Part shown: piece by piece, positions 12,267 through 23,150 of the stretch
Layout of the letters: each line of letters begins with the position of its first letter
How positions within the stretch are numbered: position 1 is the stretch's first letter
Origin: Effrenium voratum
Taxonomy: Eukaryota > Sar > Dinophyceae > Suessiales > Symbiodiniaceae
Direction: 5' to 3'
Length of the DNA: 64,000 nucleotides
NCBI GenBank assembly: GCA_963377175.1
Contig: CAUJNA010001646.1
Location: forward strand, 535,650 to 599,649
Notes under the pieces: generated by a model
The model's database searches: none
The model's input: the letters and a program-made list of their open reading frames with translations, nothing else
What the model was told of the DNA's origin: nothing
Position numbers and translations under genes: made by a program

Positions 12267-13268
12267 GACCTGAAGCGGCGGAGCGTCCAGGACTACCAGC
12301 GCCTGGTGGGCCGGGGCAAAAGCTCCAACTTCAGCTCCCCAGAAGATGTCCAGCGCTTTCGGGACTGGATCCGCCACTTGGCGGGGCGGGGGCTCGCCCT
12401 GGTTGCTTTGTTTTTTCGTTGTTTTCTTCGGGGGGGGGTTCCTCCAAACCGATTTTCAAGATTTTCAGGGTGGACGAAAGCTGAAACCGAGTCAAGACAT
12501 CTGTTTTTTGAGGAGACCCCCGGATGCGCGCCAGGACTCGGCCATTCCAAAGCATCGCCTTGTGGTGCCGATGCATTTTCCTTTGGGGAGAGATCTTTTC
12601 TTCGCAGAAGCTCTCGAGAACCCTGGTGAGCATCCCAACAGCTCGATCTGCTGTTGCCCTGGACTCGAGTCCCTGGACTTCAGTCGCTTTTTTTTGGCTT
12701 GGGACCATGTTACTAACCAAAAGTATCAGACTTGTTTTTTTGGCCAGTTCACGGAAGTCGGCCTTCCTTTCCAGCGACCTCAAAAATCATTGCTCATGAA
12801 GAGTCTTACACTCCAGAAACGCAGAAGGTATCCCATGTATCCAGTCGAGCAGATCGTCTCTTTGGGCGACAGTACATCTGCCACATGAGCATTTGGCTCT
12901 CTTAGTCGGCGAACCCCTATTGTTGCAGTGGTCTTGCAATGCCAAAGCAGGAAACGCCGGGGTCCCGTTCGGGTACGAATGGGAAATACCGGACTACCTT
13001 ACCAAGGTTTTGGACGTACTTCTCCCTTCATAAAGCACAGGGGAATATCGCGAGATCTTCCCAAGTTTTTGGACCTGCACCTACATGCCCACCAAAGCGG
13101 GTTTGCCAGCTAAACATTGGGTGCCATGGCCCTTGAGACATGGGCTTCGCCAATTCGCCGATTCGGAGGTTTCCTGGCGCACCCGGAGGTGAAGCTGGGG
13201 CTTTTGAGTGGACGCTTCTATGGGAAGTACATCTCCAAAGACCCCCAGGCTCCATGCAGCTACCAGGG
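12267..13268 (+). CDS. Unidentified multi-exon gene, 3-4 exons visible
   Basis: Exon 12267 to about 12385 follows CGGCAG and reads DLKRRSVQDYQRLVGRGKSS, then NFSSPEDVQRFRDWIRHLA. Exon 12929-13006 follows TTGCAG, reads WSCNAKAGNAGVPFGYEWEI with PDYLTK, and ends before GTTTTG. A third candidate around 13041-13110 follows GCACAG (EYREIFPSFWTCTYMPTKAG in one frame), but its phase does not join the previous exon directly. Exon 13169 to about 13268 follows TTCGGAG and reads FLAHPEVKLGLLSGRFYGKY, then ISKDPQAPCSYQG. The four pieces are close together, on one strand and share codon style. The family is not recognised. Confidence 0.5.
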
Positions 13269-14257
13269 ACGTGTATTTATTGGTCGGTGGGGCTCGCGGT
13301 GTCGAACAACTTTTTATATCTAGACCTAGCGCAAGGAGGGTATTTTTCGCAGGTCAATGCAATACGAAGCCAGCGTGCAACCCCTAATTTGCCCACAAAC
13401 GAGCTTTTCAGGGTACGAGTTCTCAAGACAGTTTGGTCAGTAAGTTGTTCCTGCCCACCTGGCCTGCAGTTCTTCACGACAAAGATGATCAGATTCATCC
13501 CTCGATGAGGGCCCACCATTTACATCTTGACATACTTTTCTTCTGCTGTAGGATGTGTTGGATCTGTTGATGTGGGTGTGTGTGTTTGAGGGTACCCTTT
13601 TTTGATTGGCTTGAGGGGAGACCAAAATGAAGTGTTTTTTGCGGGTCGCCCTGTTTTGGCACATACCTATCTTTGGCTCTTACTCGTTCAACTTGGATGC
13701 CCAAAGGATACTTTGCTCTGGCTGGGTATCTTTCCCAGCGGACCCCGCTTTTGACATCAGATGCATACACTACCCGCGAGACCGCACATTTCGCCAATGC
13801 ACGGCAGAAACGCCTCTCTTTCAAGTCCTTGCTTTCAGGGGCCACCTTAATTGTTCAAAAATGCCGTTGGTAAATCTTTGTCGGTGTCCCGCAATTGAAA
13901 TGTCCTCGAAGCTGCATTTTCCAGGCACATTGAGAACGCAAGTTTTACATTTGACCCCCTTTTGGTGGTAACATCATTGGACGTCCAGGAAAACTGTGGA
14001 CATTTTCTGGTAGTGGGTCCCTTTGGTTGAACAGCAAGGCCCCCGGCCTTTTGGCCAACATGTTTCTCGTAATCGGGTACTACCCTAAATGTGTGGTTTT
14101 CTGGTGGTTTCCCTGGTCGGCTATGAATTTGAATAGGGCACCGGGAACCTCAAAAAGTTGGTTGCACATGAAGCCCCACGGTGCCACATCTGTTGACTGG
14201 TTGATGTCTACCAGTTTGGTTCCAACTAGAATTCACCCCCCTCATTTCTAGCGACAG
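13269..14257. other. Intron or spacer with a family C element
   Basis: Apart from the element at 13577 no coding exon is convincing. Confidence 0.4.
13577..13665 (-). mobile_element. Family C element
   Basis: The left end GTGTGTGTTTGAGGGTACCC pairs imperfectly with the right end GGGTCGCCCTGTTTTGGCAC. Length is about 89 bases. Confidence 0.5.
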
Positions 14258-14360
14258 GTAAACATCCGGGACAACTCCATGTTGGTCCGGGGCCTCAACA
14301 CGCCCAGAGCCGCCCAGAGCCTTGGATTCAGGAAGCCGTTCGATCCTGGGTCATGCGGCG
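14258..14360 (+). CDS. Exon candidate, unidentified
   Basis: After GCGACAG the frame reads VNIRDNSMLVRGLNTPRAAQ and continues SLGFRKPFDPG. It contains a direct duplication of CGCCCAGAGC. The donor is not clear. Confidence 0.4.
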
Positions 14361-14417
14361 CTTGTTGGCTACCTGCATCCGAAAGAACTGCCGATAAGAA
14401 AGGATCTTCACAGGCAA

Positions 14418-14456
14418 TAACCATTTTTGAGGGTATCTTGAGGGTCCAGGTACGCA
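14418..14456 (+). mobile_element. Family D right-end relic
   Basis: CCATTTTTGAGGGTATCTTG, then GAGGGTCCAGGTA, matches the right terminus of family D. Confidence 0.4.
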
Positions 14457-14610
14457 TTTGCCGGGATGCGTCAAATCTTGGCTGGTGTGAAAGGAAAAGG
14501 TAGCGACTGGTATGTTGTTGTGATGTATCGCCACTGAGAAAGAATCCCACCCGCCTGCTTCTTCTCCGCATCTTCAGCCCATGCCAAGTTATTTGCAAGC
14601 AAACTTCTAG

Positions 14611-14730
14611 ATGTCCTCGAACCGCGCCAGCGCCAGCACAGGGCTGCAATACACCGTAAAAAAAGTCATCAGCAAAACTGTGGGGCTACTCGACGAACGA
14701 TTTCGTGGAATATCTTCTAGACTGTTTTGA
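14611..14730 (+). CDS. Short terminal exon or small ORF, 39 codons
   Basis: ATG lies directly after an acceptor-like TTCTAG. It reads MSSNRASASTGLQYTVKKVI then SKTVGLLDERFRG and ends at TGA 14728. It could be the end of the gene begun at 14258. Confidence 0.35.
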   Translation: MSSNRASASTGLQYTVKKVISKTVGLLDERFRGISSRLF

Positions 14731-15191
14731 AACCCTGATAAGCCAGTTTTTTGTTCATCCAGAGCGCAAGAGCATTGCGGGCTGGAGTGCAGTACTTGAA
14801 GTTACTTGGCATTTTCTGTTATTATCACTTTGAAAAATGCAGCATGGGCTGTCAAGTCTACGGTATTGTCACAGTTGCACGAGTGGGCCTGCATCGCACT
14901 TCTGGCTTCCAACTGCTTCAACTCAGGTCCGCAATTTCTGAGTGAAAAAGGCTCCAGGATTTGAAGCGTAAGTCGATTTGGGCTGTACCCTTTGACCTTG
15001 TCCGGAAAGGTTTCGGATGCCAACTCGGAAGGGACGGTTCTCAACCTGTGAATCTCAAGCAAGCGTGTGTGCTTTTTCTGCGATGTGAGCGTCAAGTTAT
15101 CTTGACAGTGGGCACAGTCGCTGACCTCCGCTGAGGTTTGAGTCTTAGGCACGTGAGAACCCACCCGATATCCCCGACCAAATTAATTGGC

Positions 15192-15326
15192 ATACTGTGG
15201 ATGGACGAAATCCGTTCGCACCACTTGAAACCATGGAACACTATACAAGGCTTGTTAATATTTGCAGGACAATCGTCATTGCAGGGTTCTTAGGTGGTGC
15301 GAAATGGATTTCGTCCATCAACAGTA
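15192..15326 (+). mobile_element. Family B element, complete
   Basis: 135 bases. The left end ATACTGTGGATGGACGAAAT is the inverted repeat of the right end ATTTCGTCCATCAACAGTA. Internal blocks are CACCACTTGAAACCATGG and TTCTTAGGTGGTGCG. It serves as the reference copy for the family. Confidence 0.75.
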
Positions 15327-16029
15327 GGGGCTTGTGTCACCTATGTCACCTCTCCGTTTGGAAGTTGCCAGGATATGTACAATAGGTTTGAGGCAGGGCA
15401 TACTTCATCATTGAAACAGAGGCACATCCATTTTGAGCGGGCCATGATGGCGAAAAGTGTTTGCCTGCCATGAACTGGAAGTCTCCCGTTAATCCTTTAC
15501 AGCCTTAATATCGATCCCCTCACGCCACGGTATTTCTGCCGAAACTTTTCTTCCTGTCAACGAGCGCATGCGAGCGCCCAGGATGGTGGAGGCAATGCAT
15601 TCCATGGATGTGTCGCATTTGGTGGATTGCTGGCTGCACACCGAGTCAATGGATCAGGCACGGGGCACACCGGTTTGGTCATTCTTCGTCCTCTCCCGAA
15701 GAGGTCCGGCATATTTTTTGGGGGATTGTCATGCCAGTGGACTGCAACCATTTCTTTTGACTTTGTCTACTCTGAGTTGACATTGGGCACCCACTAAAGT
15801 CCGACCACAAGCAGGGGACCCGCCAAACTTCCAATGTCCAGTAGGGGAAGAGTCAAATTTCACTGGCGCACATCTTCCACCAGCTGTTGTGGCCCAAACA
15901 AATGGCTTAAGCGTCATGGAACAGAGGAGCATTTAACTTGATTTGGGAGTTACATGAAAGGTCGTGATCAATGAAGTCTCATCATACGTGTGCAAACAAT
16001 GGATGCATTTTCTAGGTGTGAGAGCCAGC

Positions 16030-16072
16030 TGCCTCCAAAGTTGTCATCAAGATGGAGGATCTCCGGAGCGGC
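16030..16072 (+). CDS. Exon end abutting a family D element
   Basis: The frame ASKVVIKMEDLRSG ends at GGAGCG. The next bases GCTACCTGGACCC are the start of the family D copy, so the donor would be GC supplied at the element border. The exon start is not resolved. Confidence 0.35.
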
Positions 16073-16169
16073 TACCTGGACCCTCACACTACCCGTAAAA
16101 ATTGGATTTCACTTATAAGATGTTTTGAGGCTAGAACCATTTTTGAAGCGAATTTTGAGGGTTCAGGTA
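16073..16169 (+). mobile_element. Family D element, complete
   Basis: 97 bases from TACCTGGACCCTCACACTAC to TTTTGAGGGTTCAGGTA. The ends are inverted repeats (TACCTGGACCCTC and GAGGGTTCAGGTA). The left end can act as donor and the right end CAG/GTA as acceptor. Confidence 0.7.
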
Positions 16170-16428
16170 GTTTATTGGCTGTGTTGCCCCTGCTTGCTGG
16201 TATTTCACGAACCTTACTTGCCTTCATTGAGCGAGTTGCGTGTTTGTGTTGGGCGCTTCGACCGTACCACTGGGTACGGTTGGACTGTTTATAAGGCCTG
16301 AGCCCATGCCAATTGCCGATGGAATATGATGTATGGCGACCGAGCATCAGAGCTCCTTGCTGGCCGGTTCAGGCATTCGAAACCCGGGTATAGGATGGTC
16401 CCAAGCATATCTAGATGCAGGCATGGGC

Positions 16429-16517
16429 GTGTCTTGTTTGGGGGGACCCCAAAATTGGTGCTTTCCTTTTGGTTTCCCTTTGAAACCACAAAACTGGTAC
16501 CCTCAAAAGAAGACTCA
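16429..16517 (+). mobile_element. Family C element, complete
   Basis: Left end GTGTCTTGTTTGGGGGGACC, then CCTTTTGGTTTCCCTTTG, then right end GGTACCCTCAAAAGAAGACT. The ends are inverted repeats. Reference copy for family C. Confidence 0.7.
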
Positions 16518-17518
16518 CCCATATTCAATGGACCAGGTTTATACCTCCTTGATCGCTCCGCAGGACCTCCAAGTCTGCCACAGCCTCAGTGCCGACTTGG
16601 GAAGCATTGATTGTTTCGCTCCGGTGATAGAAACTCTTATGTGGCTTACCCAGAAACCCTTTTCGAATTCCCAGCAGAGTTGGCCTGGGACATTTGCGAT
16701 GTTTGTTTGTGTTTGTTTTGTTTGCCTTTTTTAGCGCACGGGCCTTTGATACCAAGCAAGCAGCCAAGTCCCATTTGGTCTCTGAGCTGGAATTGGCCTG
16801 GGCAAGTCCAAAGGTTTCTCGGCCCAAACCATCCCAAGACTGTTCTCGTTTTTTCCCATGGTGGCTCGTCTTGTTTGAGGGTACCTTTTTCTAAGTCTGT
16901 AACCTTGACAAACCACAATTTGAGAATCACCCAAGAAGGACGGACCACCCAAAATCCCATGTCCAAGAGTTAGTTGTTGGGTGCTGAAGACTTCAAATCC
17001 GACCGATTTGTCGGTTGTTTCCCGTGGTCATCCATGCTGCGGTTTGCTTGTTGAAACAAAAAGGTCAAGTTGTGTAATACGGGCACGGAACACAAGGGAT
17101 CAATGAGCTGGCCCGAGTGGAACTGATCAGTGGGGTTGACCTTCTTTCCCAAGCGGTTATTCCTCCGAGATGGTGTTTAAAGGGAAGTCAAAAGGACAGG
17201 CACATTGTGGGACAGAAATCGAAATGCCCTTGCGCTTCTGGCTTTTCAATCTCTGAGGGTGCAGGGAAATTAGAAGAAACAAGAAGCTTATTTTTCCATA
17301 CTGAAATCGAGTTCCATTCTCTAAGAGAATTGCAGCAACTCTGGCAGCATGTTGCAAACATGAAAAGTAGGGGACCCGTTGACCGTTTCAGAACTCGCAG
17401 TTGCAAAGACTCTGCCGCAAAGGAAGCAGGGAAATCTTCAAGATATCAAGCCTCCAAATCATAACAAAGTGCACTGCCACAGTTGCCCAGTCTCCAACAA
17501 AACGCCCGCGCCTCCCAG

Positions 17519-17590
17519 AGCAGAGGCCTTGGCAACTACCAGCAGCGGGGAGGCAAGGTCAACTTGGCCCAACTTGCTCAGGCTGGACAG
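17519..17590 (+). CDS. Internal exon, unidentified, phase 0-0
   Basis: 24 codons between acceptor TCCCAG and donor GTGACT. Reads SRGLGNYQQRGGKVNLAQLA plus QAGQ. GC-rich and Gln/Gly-rich. The next element (family D, 17643) begins about 50 bases into the downstream intron. Confidence 0.45.
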
Positions 17591-17642
17591 GTGACTCTTT
17601 GTGTCTAGACGTCGACGTTTGTTGGGTCTGGGGAATTGGGTG

Positions 17643-17730
17643 ACCTGGACCCACACAATTCCCTTAAAAATGGTTTATCGCCGCAAAATATGGGGTGATT
17701 CTTTTTATGGATAGTTTGGGGGTACAGGGA
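17643..17730 (+). mobile_element. Family D element
   Basis: Starts ACCTGGACCCACACAATTCC and ends TAGTTTGGGGGTACAGG. The ends are partly inverted repeats and the copy is diverged. Confidence 0.45.
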
Positions 17731-18847
17731 GTTTCAACGGGTCGTTCTGTTGCAATCAGCTGGAAGTTCCAGTGTTTGGAAGTTGAGTCCAGGAAAGTTC
17801 TTAAACGGGAGTAGTTGATTGAAGATGTAGTGAGGGGTCCCTGGAACTTGTTGTTGGACTTTTTAGTGAGTGCCCTGGTTGTGGAAACTGTGTTGCACAG
17901 CCTTGCAGGGCACTGACACATGGGCCATGGGAGGTGCATTCATAACTTGTAAGGTATGACTGGAGAATGTTCTCAACACCTGAGAAGGGGACCCAGTTCT
18001 TCCAGGGTTCCCAGGTTTTCATTGGTACTCACTGCTCTTACAGAGTGCGCTAGACTGGACTTAGAACCACCTAGTCCGTGCGCCTTTCCGTGGGGGTCGG
18101 GATCGGTTTTTGTTTCCGGCGCAGGCGAACACCGCGAGGGGGTCTTCAAAGCACGGCACCTGCAGCCACTTCTTCGATGAGGCCACAGCCGCTTCGCTTG
18201 CGCAAGCGCATATGTGCCGGGGGTCCTGGGAGGTTAGGCGTTTGGAAGGGCTGAAATCGGTCGGGTTGGCCTGAAATGGTGACCCCCTCACAGAGAGCTG
18301 ACACGAGGGGCCCTTCCAATTACACCAGGCTGTTTGTGTGGTGCGCTGGACGAGGGCCAGTTGCCAGGCTAGTTTCAGCAAGGCCACTGCTGAGCAACCG
18401 ATAGTGACGGAGATTGTCCGCTTCTCTCACGGATCAGCATTTGAATTTCATATGAATTTTGAGGGTTCTTGTTTGGGTTGTTACAGAAACAAAATATTGA
18501 AGGGGTATAGCTTTCATTGGGGATCTTTGGGTACACATAGAATAATTCTGATGGCGTCGTTCCCCGCCCATTTTGGAGGGATTTGCAGCTTACAAACTTA
18601 TAGCTCAATGATCTGCTGTTGGGCCTGGTTTAAAGCGAAGGCATTTAGTGGCGTTGGTCCATATCGGCTGATCGTAGCAAGTTAGTATCCCTGGTAAGCC
18701 ACTTAGCCTTACAACAATGACTTGAGACAACCTGCCCCTGTAAGCTTGGGCGTACGTGTCAAACTAGACCCCAAGAATTGGTGGTTCCGTTGGTTTCTTT
18801 GTAAAGCAGCCTGAAAAGGGTGCCAACTCAAGCTAACTGGTGCGCAG
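17731..18847. other. Intron or spacer
   Basis: No exon is convincing. A family C relic lies near the 3' end (18756-18828). Confidence 0.4.
18756..18828 (+). mobile_element. Family C element, diverged
   Basis: GTGTCAAACTAGACCCCAAG, then AATTGGTGGTTCCGTTGGTT and AAAAGGGTGCC follow the family C order. It lies just upstream of the exon at 18848. Confidence 0.45.
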
Positions 18848-18956
18848 CGCCGGCATACGTTTCACGTCCAAGGAGCGGCTGGTCCGTGAGCTGGACGGCC
18901 CACTGTTCGAGAAGTTCGGGTATGCGAGCTGCTGTGAGAAGCCCAGACTCTTGGAA
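18848..18956 (+). CDS. Internal exon, unidentified
   Basis: After GCGCAG the frame reads AGIRFTSKERLVRELDGPLF and continues EKFGYASCCEKPRLLE before a possible GC donor (GAA/GCAAAG). Strong coding character. Product unknown. The donor choice is uncertain and the frame stays open for some codons more. Confidence 0.5.
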
Positions 18957-20574
18957 GCAAAGGGTTCAATGTTGCTTTGGACCGGGTAAAAGGGTGTATT
19001 TCGAGGCGTGTGCGTTAAGGCTCAAGGCGCAAATCGGGTTGTTGTGTGTTTTTTTTCAATTATGTACCCCCTACTTGGCTCAATGGTTTTCTTGCAACAA
19101 GGGTGAGCCAGCCTTCCGAACTGGTGGTTATGAGGTCGAAAGTCTTGTTTTTGGCGAGCGGAGGTGGCTCATCGCTGTCCCAAGCAAACATGTTGAAGGG
19201 TTCTGCAAACGGCATTGTTGGTCGGGGAGGGTGGTTGCAACCACCATTTGGAGGCTGTCGACTGGTTTGCTTGTAAAAGGGGCGGACTGACCTTCCTGGC
19301 TTTATTCGGAGATTCTTAATTAGGCCAACCAACCTGGTTTCAGTTTCGTTGCTTCTTGTTTACTAGTGCCGTTTTTTTTTCCAAAGGCCCAGGCTTGGAC
19401 GTGCGATGAAGGTGTTTTGTCAAGAACTTGGGCTTGCACCTGCTGAGGCAAAGCCATGGAACCAAGTTGAACCGGGCTGGCTGCCTTTTTGGACCGCGTT
19501 GGACTGGTTGGTCAGGGAAACCAACTAGCAGGGACACAGGAGGAACCAGGGATACGGGAGGATTCCCCCTAAATGCACCTTGACTAAGTTTGATATGGGA
19601 AATGGCGCCAAGGGAATCCCTCCATATCCCCGCTCCCTCTGTATCCCCGCTTGTTCGTTTGTCCAAGTTGGACCTTTCAATTTTGGCTGGTTGGTGTTAA
19701 GTTGCTTCCGTTGCAAGAGGACTGCCATCCCCAAACCACCCACTTGGCAAGGGTTGTGTAAACCTCACAGAGGCTACCGCACTCAGCCTGTCCGCAAACT
19801 CGCGAATGGCTGGTTTCATATTGGTTTGCTTTCGCTTCTTTCCACCCCATTCACCCCTGAGTGGAGATCTTCGGCTTAAGCCAAGCGACTCCAACAGCTC
19901 CGTTTTCGCGAGGAGAAGCCACAGCTGCACCTTCCCCGCTGGCCTCAGGCGCATCATTTCGGAGCCCGGTGGTTTGGAGGTTAGGATCGGTTCCCCTTCC
20001 ACCCTCAAGAATCAGCTCAAATCCGCCACTTCAAATCACCCATTGGGAACCTGGCGGATGCAGTTTATGAAAACGACCCCCAAAAGCGTACCAGCCCCAA
20101 GCTTGATGAGCTCGCTTGGGGTAAAACGAGCCCACCGTGATGTAGGTCCTTACTTGAGATCCCTTATTTCACCGCTTGCAGATACCACAAAAGATAACAT
20201 GCCCGTATCATTATGTGCACTGCACTTATTTTGTTTGATACCAAGGAAAACACCTTTCAAGTGATCACGTCATGCTCGGGTGGGAATCAACCACTTGGGT
20301 ATCACAAGGGTCATCTTCCATATATGGGTTTGTTGTGACAAGCAGCGAACCATCAAAACAAATGATTCTTGTTTTGGTTCCTTTTAAAGCTTCCGAAGAT
20401 GGGGTACGGGTCCTTAGCCATTTGGACACGAATCATACCGCACACCTTCAACATGGCCATAACTCCCCCATGATGTGCTGGGCTAGGGGACCCTCCAATG
20501 CTGGATTCCCTTTTGGTTTAAACCCACCCCATACCCCAAAAAGGGTACCCTCAAAAAAGCGCGCACACACACAG
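18957..20574. other. Intron-like stretch
   Basis: Open frames in several phases but no paired splice signals with coding sequence. Ends with a family C element immediately before the next exon. Confidence 0.4.
20476..20566 (+). mobile_element. Family C element next to a splice acceptor
   Basis: GGGGACCCTCCAATGCTGG, CCCTTTTGGTTTAAACCC and AAGGGTACCCTCAAAAAAGC follow the family order. The terminal exon at 20575 begins 8 bases later, after CACACAG. Confidence 0.55.
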
Positions 20575-20738
20575 CCATTTCGTTGACGGCGCCAGGCGCT
20601 TCCGCAGCGCCTGCAGATGCGCCGACTTTGGGCAGCTGGAGCTGGGGGGACCCCTTCGAGAAGGCCTCCGGCCGCCCGCTGAAGAAGCACTCGGGCACCG
20701 CCAAGTGGGACGCCCACGTGGCCAGACCAAAGGCTTAG
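20575..20738 (+). CDS. C-terminal exon, unidentified protein
   Basis: Acceptor ACACAG, frame ISLTAPGASAAPADAPTLGS then WSWGDPFEKASGRPLKKHSG and TAKWDAHVARPKA, stop TAG at 20736. It is Ala/Pro-rich with a basic end. GC content is far above the flanks. Family not recognised. Confidence 0.6.
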
Positions 20739-20901
20739 CTTCGCGGATGGTAATTGGCTTTTTCAGGTTTCAGGCAGAGATTCATGCACATGTCTCTCTT
20801 TCTCCCATTTTTTTCTGCGGTGCTTTTGTCTTGCAATGTTTGCAATGATGCCTTTTTGGTGTAGTACAACGTTCTCGCTTTGTGTTTCTTACCTGTGTAA
20901 G

Positions 20902-20932
<31 letters not shown>

Positions 20933-21098
20933 GTTTCGGTGGTGTCGCCTTGTCGGTTGTCCGGCAGTTGTTTTTAGTCTGTGATTTTGCTTTACACAAC
21001 ACACAAACGAAGCAAAACAAGACAACAACAAAAAAAACACATGCAAAACAACAATAAGAACTTGTTGGTTTTACCAACTATATGTGCTGTCGGATCAG
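20739..21098. other. Spacer with AC/CAA microsatellites
   Basis: Holds (CA)n near 20910 and an AACA-rich stretch at 21010-21050. It may be an intergenic spacer, because a stop-bearing exon lies on its left and an internal exon on its right. Confidence 0.4.
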
Positions 21099-21176
21099 GT
21101 AGGGCCGTGCAACGTGCATGTGCTGGGGCCCAACGAGCAGGAGCTGCGAACGGTGCGGGACTCGAGGGCCTGGAGG
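21099..21176 (+). CDS. Internal exon, unidentified
   Basis: After CGGATCAG the frame reads VGPCNVHVLGPNEQELRTVR then DSRAW, and ends near a possible GA donor (AG/GATGCG). Confidence 0.5.
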
Positions 21177-21983
21177 ATGCGTTTTGCTCAGCCATTCTGG
21201 GTGATGTCCTGTCCTTGAAAGGCTCTAAGGCTTTGAGGGAGACTAGCCATGTGTGGTCATGTGCAATGCGCAGTTCTGGCAGGTCTGCCATTGGTAGCCT
21301 TTTGCGGAGTCATGCGCATTTCCATGTGTGGCCACAGCTTGAGGGCCGCAGGATATGCAGACACGGACACGAACCAACTCGCAGCCCCAGACACAGACAC
21401 AAGGACAGAGACCAGTGAACCAGTTTCCCATTGTGTTAGCCAAGCTCAGTGCGGCAAATGGGATTTGCTGCAATACGACTGGGAAACTGCCCTGCCCATG
21501 CCTAATCGTCTTTGAATTGCTTTCTGGTAGTACGCAAGTGGTTGCATTTTTTGCAGCTCCCATGTTGGGTTGGGTCAGAAAGGGACGCCTCTGCAAACTG
21601 CTTTTCCTACCATGATTGTTGGCGGTCCTTCATCAGGATTGTTTGGCACTACAGCCTGCCCAAGGGTCCTTGATCTTGTTGTGTAACACCTTGGTTTTCT
21701 CGCAACCCGAGTTGCCTTTGGTGCATTGAAAGACACTGGCTTTGGCGGATGAACAATGAGCAGGACACGGATAGGCAGCAAGGGCAGCATTTGTGGGGTT
21801 ACCCTGTTGAGCAGGGCACTTTGTCAAATTTTGTGCATTCCAAAATTTGTTGGTTTCCTTCTTAGTATTGGTACCTATAGGGTTGGATTGTTGTCAAGTG
21901 GTCAGCGATCCCGGTCATCGCCCAAAATCAGTCCCCAAGTTGTTGTTTTGTTTAAATGAGGACTGACCACCTGGTTTTGTCAG
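21177..21983. other. Intron
   Basis: Lies between two coding exons in the same orientation. No coding sequence is supported inside it. Confidence 0.4.
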
Positions 21984-22170
21984 TGCAGCCATTTCCGCAC
22001 GCAAGGTGCAGATGTTGTCCATGCCGCCCATTCGAATGGCCCTGGACGATGCGGTGCTGGCGTGCTTGCAGCAAGCGGATTTGAGCCAGGCAGACGGCCA
22101 GCTGATGATGTTCCAATGCACCATGGCCCCAAGCGCAGCCGTGCCGAGAATTGCTTTGTGCTTTATGTAG
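21984..22170 (+). CDS. C-terminal exon, unidentified protein
   Basis: Acceptor TTTGTCAG. The frame reads AAISARKVQMLSMPPIRMAL then DDAVLACLQQADLSQADGQL and MMFQCTMAPSAAVPRIALC, stop TAG at 22168. Helical and Ala/Leu/Gln-rich. It probably ends the gene that contains exon 21099. Confidence 0.55.
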
Positions 22171-22769
22171 ATTGCAGGGCGAAATCCAAACCCTTGCAAT
22201 ATGTCCCCATGTTTGGTGTGATTCCTATTGTTTGTTCTTCAATGACATGTTTTGTTGTTTGAGTTTCCATGATATATATATATATATATATATGTCTATA
22301 TGTATATATTGATATACTACCCCTTGGTCAAGAGTCAGATGCAAGGCGCCCGGTCGCTGCGTCTCCCTTCGGTTCTGTTGGCTTTGCCTCGGGCAACCCA
22401 TTTTGGATACTCACGTTTGACCATGTTTGACCATGTTTGACCACAGTCACGGCACCCAGCTCTCGCAGGCTCTTCCTTCATTTCAAAGGGCGGGTTTTCG
22501 GTTTTTTAATGGTGCAGCTGGTGTTTGTGTGATTCACGATCTCAATTGGATCTCAATGCATTGCAGCCATGGGCCCCCACTGCAGCAGATACTGGAGAAG
22601 CAGAGGCAATCTCTTTATTTCCCGCCGCTGAAAACATCCAAGGGAATCACAGGGTTGGCCCAAACTTTGAACCTCTCAGTTCGGCTTGTACCCAGTGCCA
22701 CGGATTTCCTGCCGTGACTAAAAACCTCTTTGAAGCACTGCCTGCGGAATTTCTTGCCGCAACCCCCAT
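22171..22769. other. Intergenic spacer with TA tract
   Basis: A TA tract occurs at 22272-22310, and GTTTGACCAT is repeated three times at 22416-22441. No gene is seen. Confidence 0.4.
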
Positions 22770-22995
22770 GAAAAACCATGGCAAACCCATGGGAAACACA
22801 TGGCCAACCCATGGGAAACCCACAGAAAACCAAGGGAAACCCATGGCCAACCCATGGGAAACCCACAGAAAACCATGGGAAACCCATGGGAAACCCATGG
22901 AAACCCACGGGAAACCCAGGAAACGCATGAGAAACCTACGGGAAACCCATGGGAAACCCATTGAAAACTCATGGAAAACCCATGGGAAACCACTG
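22770..22995. repeat. CCCATGGGAAA tandem array
   Basis: About 18 diverged units of CCCATGGGAAAC or CCATGGCCAACC (11-12 bases) in a row. The core CCCATGGG is palindromic, so the array is rich in short hairpins. Larger sub-repeats (CCATGGCCAACCCATGGGAA) occur twice. It ends a few bases before the exon at 23006. Confidence 0.85.
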
Positions 22996-23005
22996 GACCG
23001 CTGAG

Positions 23006-23150
23006 GCGCCGTCTCGGGCCTGGTGAAGAGCTGCGGGTTCCTGGCCTCCCGCGTGAAGTTCTCGGCCCTGGCGCTGCTGCCGGAGGCTCTGCGCCTGGAG
23101 GTCTTCCAAAAGAGGCGGATGGAGACGGTTCACCGAAATTCGGCGCTTTT
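23006..23150 (+). CDS. Exon, unidentified protein
   Basis: After GCTGAG the frame reads AVSGLVKSCGFLASRVKFSA then LALLPEALRLEVFQKRRMET and VHRNSALFFGG. Coding character is strong and GC-rich to about 23120. The donor is not resolved. Confidence 0.55.

Larger units (their letters stand above)
14731..17518. other. Intron-like stretch with several short elements
   Basis: Contains family B (15192), D (16073) and C (16429) elements. There are weak coding-like pieces at 15568-15700 (MRAPRMVEAMHSMDVSHLVD) and at 16030-16070 just before the family D copy. Confidence 0.4.

Noticed and set aside
13007..13040. A 34-base intron between two exons
   Set aside because: GT and AG are present, but the better downstream frame is not in phase with the upstream exon.
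22770..22995. CRISPR-like array
   Set aside because: Units are adjacent, palindromic and diverged, with no unique spacers. The genome is eukaryotic.
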